NCBI GenBank assembly: GCA_002501085.1
Contig: DLRL01000097.1
Span: 1-27,800 of the forward strand
Length of the DNA stretch: 27,800 bases
Direction of reading: 5' to 3'
Origin: Gemmatimonadales bacterium UBA7889
GTDB lineage: Bacteria; Gemmatimonadota; Gemmatimonadetes; Longimicrobiales; Gaopeijiaceae
Position numbers and translations under genes: made by a program. The notes under the pieces were generated by a model. The model was not told the origin of the DNA. It worked only from the letters and a program-made list of their open reading frames with translations, and searched no databases. The stretch's first letter is position 1; each line of letters opens with the position of its first letter. This document shows, one piece after another, positions 24,131 through 27,800 of the stretch.

Positions 24131-24453
24131 GAATCAGTTGGTCCAGTTTTAGGGTCAAACTCCAATAGGTTTCGGAAGTACAGTCCAATCGTCGAACTAT
24201 CCTCCACAACCTCTTCATTCGAAGCGGGTGGATTTTCAATTTCGTCTTCAAGTTCAGCCAGCCGTGCACGAAGTAAAGCATCATCCGGATCTAGGCGAGC
24301 GAGTTGGCGGAAAATCTCGATAGCCTTCCCGACCGATCCTTGTTCGACAAAGAGTTCAGCCATCGTGCGTGTTTGGATCGGCTCGGAATGTTCCGGCTCT
24401 GTACTACTGCGAACCCTCTCCGCCTCAATCTGAATTTCGAGTGAATCAGACAA
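24127..24453 (-). CDS. Small TPR-like protein of unknown function
   Basis: A 108-residue acidic protein with one recognisable tetratricopeptide-like helix pair, TRTMAELFVEQGSVGKAIEIFRQLARLDPDDALLRARLAELE (given in parts: AELFVEQG, AIEIFRQLARLDPDD). The flanks are polar and probably disordered. It has no signal peptide or transmembrane segment. The start is TTG at 24453, supported by GGAG five bases upstream. It is the first gene of the minus-strand run leading to aroQ, efp, accB and accC, and its stop overlaps aroQ by four bases. A single TPR implies a binding partner; none is identifiable from context. Confidence 0.68.
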   Translation of the reverse strand: MSDSLEIQIEAERVRSSTEPEHSEPIQTRTMAELFVEQGSVGKAIEIFRQLARLDPDDALLRARLAELEDEIENPPASNEEVVEDSSTIGLYFRNLLEFDPKTGPTDS

Positions 24454-24458
24454 AGAGA

Positions 24459-24462
24459 CTCC
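24459..24462 (-). promoter_or_regulatory. Ribosome-binding site supporting a TTG start
   Basis: GGAG on the minus strand, five bases before TTG 24453 of the small TPR-like gene. Confidence 0.55.
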
Positions 24463-24510
24463 GAAAACGAGGGAAAGAGGAAACTCGCAATATGACTACT
24501 GGTGCAACGA

Positions 24511-24540
24511 AAAATACGAATATCTTGGAAATAGTGTCAA
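24511..24540 (-). promoter_or_regulatory. Candidate sigma-70-type promoter for the TPR-aroQ-efp-accB-accC run
   Basis: On the minus strand a perfect -35 TTGACA (24535-24540) is followed after 18 bases by TATTTT (24511-24516). Transcription would begin near 24504, giving a leader of about 50 bases. It lies in the only divergent intergenic space in the window, which supports the call; the -10 matches 4 of 6 consensus bases. Confidence 0.5.
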
Positions 24541-24616
24541 CGAACTAAGGTTAGGGATAATCCATAGAGATAGTGGAGACCTAATCCCCTTGTGAAGATT
24601 TCCGCTAGGGCTTCCG

Positions 24617-24645
24617 TTGAGAGGTGCCCAAGGAGCGGTTATCGT
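24617..24645 (+). promoter_or_regulatory. Candidate promoter for the PpiD-like gene
   Basis: TTGAGA (24617-24622), 17 bases, then TATCGT (24640-24645). The -35 differs from consensus at one base, the -10 at two. A start near 24652 would leave a leader of about 50 bases before ATG 24704, consistent with the upstream in-frame extension being untranslated. Confidence 0.4.
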
Positions 24646-24703
24646 TCTCGTTCGTTTATTAGTGCTTTTCGCTTATCCCAGGTGCCCAGGGAAACGCTTT
24701 GTT

Positions 24704-26533
24704 ATGATGCGTCAGATGCGAGATTGGACGAAACCGATCATGGTTGTTACTGCAGTCGCGTTCGTCGCCCTCATGGTCTTCCAGTGGGGGATGGATGCTT
24801 CCGGCCGGAGTTCTGGTGGCCTGGGTGAGATCGGTCGAGTTAACTCGGATGCAGTAATGTATGCTGAGTATATGGCGGCATACCGAAATCTCTATGACGA
24901 AATTCAAGCCTCACAAGAAGAGCCTATTTCCTCTCAGCAGAATACGGAAATAGAGGATGCAGCATTCGATGAAGTGGTCAACCAACTTCTAATTCGCCAG
25001 GAACTCCGACGCCGCGGCATTGGAGTAAGTGATCTAGAGATTAGCCAAGCAGCCCTGCTGAGTCCGCCCGGCGAGCTACGCCCGCAGTTTACAGATGAGG
25101 AAGGACAGTTTGACTTCAACGGTTACCAAATATTCTTGGCCACCTTACCACCTGAGCAACTTCTCCTTCTGGAAGCGTACTATCGGGACGTGATCCCTCG
25201 TGGCAAGCTGCTCAGGCAGGTGTCAGCGGGGATTTACCTGAGTGACGCTGAACTTTGGCAACTCTGGAATGATCAAAATGAGCAGGTTGAAGTTCGCTAT
25301 CTGGCCTTCGACCCTGCTAACCGCTACGAAGATCGACAATTCTCAATTCCTGATTCTGACATCGAAGACTATTACCGAAATCAACAGGAGGAATTCGAGG
25401 TTCCGGCAAGAGCGGCCGTGAAAGTCGTCGTCTTAGATAAGACCCCAACGACTGCTGACACAGCGGCGTCAGGCGAGCGAGCCGCCGAAATTCGGCAGGA
25501 GCTATTGGACGGAGCAGACTTCGCAGAAACCGCTCAGCAGGCTTCGGCAGATCAAGGAAGTGCCCAGTTAGGTGGAGAACTCGGGGTATTTCCGAAAGGC
25601 AGAATGACTGGGGCTTTTGACAGCACTGTCTTCTCAACTCCAGCAGGAGAGCTTACAGATCCGATACAAACCGCCTTTGGATTCCACGTCATCGAAATCC
25701 AGGAGCGGTGGGGCCAAGACAGTGCTCAAGCACGACATATCCTAGTTCCAATAGAGCGCACTGACGAAAGCGAAATTGCCCTATTGACTCTGGCTGATTC
25801 GATCGAGGATCTAGGAGAGTCAATGGTGATGGAAGACGTAGGCACAACGGCGAGTGTCAGTGTTCAAACTGTAGACATCTCACAGAACTTTCCGTTCCTC
25901 GTAGGAGCCGGACAGATTTCGGAAGGAGCCGATTGGGTATTTGAGGAGGCTTCAGCCGGCGATATCAGCCCTGTCTTCGAAACAGCACAGGCCTTCTATA
26001 TGCTGGAATTGGTGAGCTCTGAACCCGAAGGGGTCTTGCCTTTGGAACAGGCACGGGCCGCGATCGAGTCTACCCTATTATTCGAGAGCAAGATGTCGCA
26101 GGCCAGGATTGACGGTCAGGAAGCCGTGGCACGCATCCGCTCCGGGGAAACGCTTGAAGACATCGCAGCAGACTTGGGACTAGAAATACGTGATACCGGA
26201 CTATTCTCGCGCAGTAGCTTTGTTCCAGGACTAGGTAGGCAAAATACTGCCATTGGAGCAGCCTTTGGGCTCCGATCTGGCGAAGTCAGTGAAGTGGTCA
26301 CGACACCGACGAATGCGTTTATTCTAGACTTGGTCGGTTATGTCCCTGCTGACTCTGCGGCTTGGATTAGTCAGCGAATCGAACAGCGGCAAACTCAAGT
26401 ATTGATTCTGCAACAGCAGCGCCTACAAGAGTGGATCGATGCACTTCGGACTGCAGCTCGAATTGTAGATCGTCGCGATGAAGTACTAGCCCCGGCCGAT
26501 GAAGATGCCGTTCAACTGCCTATGGTGTTCTAG
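24704..26533 (+). CDS. PpiD-like membrane-anchored peptidyl-prolyl isomerase / SurA-N domain chaperone
   Basis: A 609-residue periplasmic foldase anchored by one N-terminal helix (about residues 11-29, IMVVTAVAFVALMVF). A SurA-type N-terminal chaperone domain follows (about 35-230, with EDAAFDEVVNQLLIRQELRRRGI). A parvulin-like domain spans about 232-335 (DGADFAETAQQASAD, GGELGVFPKGRM, PIQTAFGFHVIEI). A second region begins with the parvulin-like AQARHILVPI (341-350) but then loses the pattern, so it may be degenerate. Layout and length match E. coli PpiD (about 620 residues). I start at ATG 24704 because it begins MMRQMRDWTK directly before the anchor; an earlier in-frame start at 24617 would overlap the promoter candidate. 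It is the only plus-strand gene. Confidence 0.85.
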   Translation: MMRQMRDWTKPIMVVTAVAFVALMVFQWGMDASGRSSGGLGEIGRVNSDAVMYAEYMAAYRNLYDEIQASQEEPISSQQNTEIEDAAFDEVVNQLLIRQELRRRGIGVSDLEISQAALLSPPGELRPQFTDEEGQFDFNGYQIFLATLPPEQLLLLEAYYRDVIPRGKLLRQVSAGIYLSDAELWQLWNDQNEQVEVRYLAFDPANRYEDRQFSIPDSDIEDYYRNQQEEFEVPARAAVKVVVLDKTPTTADTAASGERAAEIRQELLDGADFAETAQQASADQGSAQLGGELGVFPKGRMTGAFDSTVFSTPAGELTDPIQTAFGFHVIEIQERWGQDSAQARHILVPIERTDESEIALLTLADSIEDLGESMVMEDVGTTASVSVQTVDISQNFPFLVGAGQISEGADWVFEEASAGDISPVFETAQAFYMLELVSSEPEGVLPLEQARAAIESTLLFESKMSQARIDGQEAVARIRSGETLEDIAADLGLEIRDTGLFSRSSFVPGLGRQNTAIGAAFGLRSGEVSEVVTTPTNAFILDLVGYVPADSAAWISQRIEQRQTQVLILQQQRLQEWIDALRTAARIVDRRDEVLAPADEDAVQLPMVF

Positions 26534-26562
26534 AAAGAGGACACCGGGGTACCAATAGAAAC

Positions 26563-26612
26563 AATCAGGGCTGGGACATTATGCTTTCTAATGTTTCAGC
26601 CCTGATTTTCTT
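26563..26612. terminator. Bidirectional intrinsic terminator between convergent genes
   Basis: A perfect 11-base stem AATCAGGGCTG (26563-26573) / CAGCCCTGATT (26597-26607) encloses a second ACATTA/TAATGT stem. It is followed by TTTTC on the plus strand, while the minus strand reads GATTGTTTC after the stem. It lies 30 bases after the PpiD-like stop and 28 bases after the tatA stop, the expected place for a shared terminator. Confidence 0.88.
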
Positions 26613-26634
26613 TCGGCTATGGGATACCCGTTGG

Positions 26635-26916
26635 TCAGTCGTCGCTTAAGCTCCTTAGCCCATCATCTATCGCAGAGTCATCTTCATCACCCTGATCCCC
26701 CTCGTCTTCGGTCTCTCCGGGTGGGTAAGTCGTCTTATGGATCTGCCGATCGGGATGCTCGAGCTCGGTCTTAATCTCGCTAACAGAACTCTTGAACTCC
26801 CGGATCCCCTTTCCAAGTGACGATCCTATTTCTGGCAGTCGCTTTGCTCCAAACATCAGCAATACGACCGTGAAGATCAAAATCATTTCCCACATTCCAA
26901 ATCCGCCAAAACCCAT
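26635..26916 (-). CDS. tatA: Sec-independent protein translocase protein TatA/TatE
   Basis: A 93-residue Tat pore-forming subunit. A short N-terminal transmembrane helix (about 5-22, GFGMWEMILIFTVVLLMFG) leads to the hinge FGAKRLPEIGSSLGKGIREFK and an amphipathic helix. The tail is strongly acidic (GETEDEGDQGDEDDSAIDD), common in TatA. Single-gene tatA without tatB and tatC here means the partners are elsewhere. ATG 26916 is preceded by GGAGG nine bases upstream, and a perfect seven-base palindromic hairpin ends two bases before that site. The gene ends facing the bidirectional terminator. Confidence 0.95.
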   Translation of the reverse strand: MGFGGFGMWEMILIFTVVLLMFGAKRLPEIGSSLGKGIREFKSSVSEIKTELEHPDRQIHKTTYPPGETEDEGDQGDEDDSAIDDGLRSLSDD

Positions 26917-26932
26917 ATCTCAGAACCTCCAT

Positions 26933-26947
26933 CGGGGCTTAGCCCCG
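26933..26947 (-). promoter_or_regulatory. Palindromic hairpin next to the tatA ribosome-binding site
   Basis: CGGGGCT-T-AGCCCCG (plus-strand reading) forms a GC-rich stem that ends two bases before the tatA GGAGG (26926-26930). It has no U-run in the minus direction, so an effect on translation or transcript stability is more likely than termination. Function is inference. Confidence 0.4.
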
Positions 26948-26993
26948 CAAGTTTCTCTTAGCTTCCTCATACTTTTGAAAGCAAATAAAATGA

Positions 26994-27272
26994 TCAAATC
27001 AATGATCGCGCAATCATCGCAACAACCGAGACCCCAACCAATGTTAATACATTCAGGCTAATCGAGATCGGACCCAGTGTGAATGCAATAGCTATTAAGT
27101 CGACCGACAAAGGACCGAGTGAAGCTTCGACTGACGTAGTCAAAAAATCCCTAGCTGCACTATCAGGCAAAAACAACTCCGACAGCTTTGTGCATAGTCC
27201 ACCGAGGAATAATCCCAATACTAAAGTCCAAATGAGGCGAATGATACTTCTCCGCCTAGTGTCAACAAGCAT
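26994..27272 (-). CDS. Small membrane protein, DUF4321-like
   Basis: A 92-residue protein with two hydrophobic segments: about 12-30 (LIWTLVLGLFLGGLCTKL) and about 57-90 (VDLIAIAFTLGPISISLNVLTLVGVSVVAMIA). The middle LFLPDSAARDFLTTSVEASLGP and the pattern 'LDL-I-FTxG-SIxLNxLxxxG' match what I recall of the DUF4321 family, whose function is unknown. It lies nine bases after the polyprenyl synthase stop and 77 bases before tatA, so it is probably cotranscribed. The start at ATG 27272 has no clear ribosome-binding site. Confidence 0.7.
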   Translation of the reverse strand: MLVDTRRRSIIRLIWTLVLGLFLGGLCTKLSELFLPDSAARDFLTTSVEASLGPLSVDLIAIAFTLGPISISLNVLTLVGVSVVAMIARSLI

Positions 27273-27281
27273 AACTAGGTT

Positions 27282-27800
27282 TCATCGTTGACGATCCACG
27301 ACCCAGCTCACCGCATCACTTAAAGCACTGAGAGCTGGGTCCTCGGAGAGTCCCAACAGCGAGGACTGAGCCATTTGCGCGCAGCGATCTGCGTGCACTC
27401 GAGCGTACTCTAGCCCCCCTCTCTCTTCAACAATCCCAATGATCCTTGAGATGTCCTCATCCGAGGGGTTAGCAGTATCGAAAAAAGACCTTATCTGACG
27501 ATGCTCACCTTCCGTGGTATTCGCGAGTGCCCCGACCAATGGGAGTGTGACCTTATGCTCACGTAGATCTTGGCCACTCGGTTTGCCTGTAATCGTCTCA
27601 CAAGCCGTATAGTCGAGAAGATCATCAGCTATCTGAAATGCCATCCCAAGGTGATTGCCATATTTAGCAAGCCGAGACTGATAGCTAGGAATTCCTGCTA
27701 GAGCACCCATTGCACAGGCCGCTGACATGAGTGATGCAGTCTTAGATCCTATCAACCTGTAGTAGTCGTCCTCTCCGAAGCTAAGTGCATCGTAAGACAT
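27282..27800 (-). CDS. Polyprenyl diphosphate synthase, partial (5' end outside window)
   Basis: The last 172 codons of an all-trans prenyl chain-elongating synthase, open to the right edge. The second aspartate-rich motif is present in GMAFQIADDLLDYTA, followed by GKPSGQDLREHKVTLPL, the segment that sits near the substrate pocket in this family. The first aspartate-rich motif (DDVxD) and the true start lie beyond base 27800. The ATG seen at 27800 is internal, not a start. Such enzymes make octaprenyl- or solanesyl-type chains for quinones, or geranylgeranyl diphosphate; chain length cannot be read from this part. Confidence 0.9.
   Translation of the reverse strand: MSYDALSFGEDDYYRLIGSKTASLMSAACAMGALAGIPSYQSRLAKYGNHLGMAFQIADDLLDYTACETITGKPSGQDLREHKVTLPLVGALANTTEGEHRQIRSFFDTANPSDEDISRIIGIVEERGGLEYARVHADRCAQMAQSSLLGLSEDPALSALSDAVSWVVDRQR

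Noticed and set aside
24617..24703. 29-residue upstream extension of the PpiD-like protein
   Set aside because: It has no ribosome-binding site, contains a promoter candidate, and would place an unrelated hydrophobic stretch before the usual MMRQMR start.
1..27800. tRNA, rRNA, CRISPR, transposon or phage elements and CIRCE operators
   Set aside because: Reading both strands I found no cloverleaf, direct-repeat array, transposase, integrase or TTAGCACTC-type operator; a dedicated covariance-model scan would be needed to exclude small RNAs.

Overview
The window is a dense, housekeeping-rich stretch of a diderm (Gram-negative-type) bacterial chromosome. It holds 29 supported protein genes, two of them cut by the window edges. 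Twenty-eight lie on the minus strand and one on the plus strand. I see no rRNA, tRNA, CRISPR array, insertion sequence or phage gene. Base composition looks moderate and even throughout. Outer-membrane lipoprotein genes (lnt, a LolA-like carrier, an outer-membrane-type beta protein) together with hrcA-dnaJ, a YlbF-family gene, a PpiD-like foldase and a DUF4321-like gene suggest a Gemmatimonadota-like or related lineage. That placement is inference from gene content, not a phylogeny.

Layout from right to left, the direction of minus-strand transcription. Positions 27800-26635: the 3' part of a polyprenyl diphosphate synthase gene, a small DUF4321-like membrane protein and tatA. Positions 26635-24454: the only plus-strand gene, a PpiD-like chaperone/isomerase. 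It meets tatA at a strong bidirectional hairpin terminator and is divergent from a small TPR-like gene, with a promoter candidate facing each way. Positions 24453-21237: TPR-like, aroQ, efp, accB, accC. Positions 21046-14059: ftsK, a lolA-like gene, rimO, a secreted beta-barrel-like protein, lnt. Positions 13951-9225: rpmE, prfA, prmC, ylbF-like, ino1, tmk. Positions 9171-1: a C-terminal processing protease, a class 3 L-asparaginase, a CMD-like protein, obgE, hemW, hrcA, dnaJ, prmA and a partial HIT gene.

Many neighbours overlap by 1-4 bases or sit within about 10 bases, so several operons with translational coupling are likely. The genes fall into functional sets: translation and its modification (prfA, prmC, rpmE, rimO, efp, prmA, obgE), envelope biogenesis (lnt, LolA-like, the beta protein, PpiD-like, Tat, processing protease), fatty-acid initiation (accB-accC), chaperone control (hrcA-dnaJ), and metabolism (aroQ, tmk, ino1, asparaginase, hemW, polyprenyl synthase).

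I looked for an undescribed system and do not see a convincing one. The best leads are a set of mutually exclusive GGGGTC/GACCCC hairpins between rpmE and prfA, an uncharacterised secreted protein coupled to lnt, a YlbF-family protein in a diderm, and an inositol-phosphate synthase inside a translation/nucleotide gene cluster.
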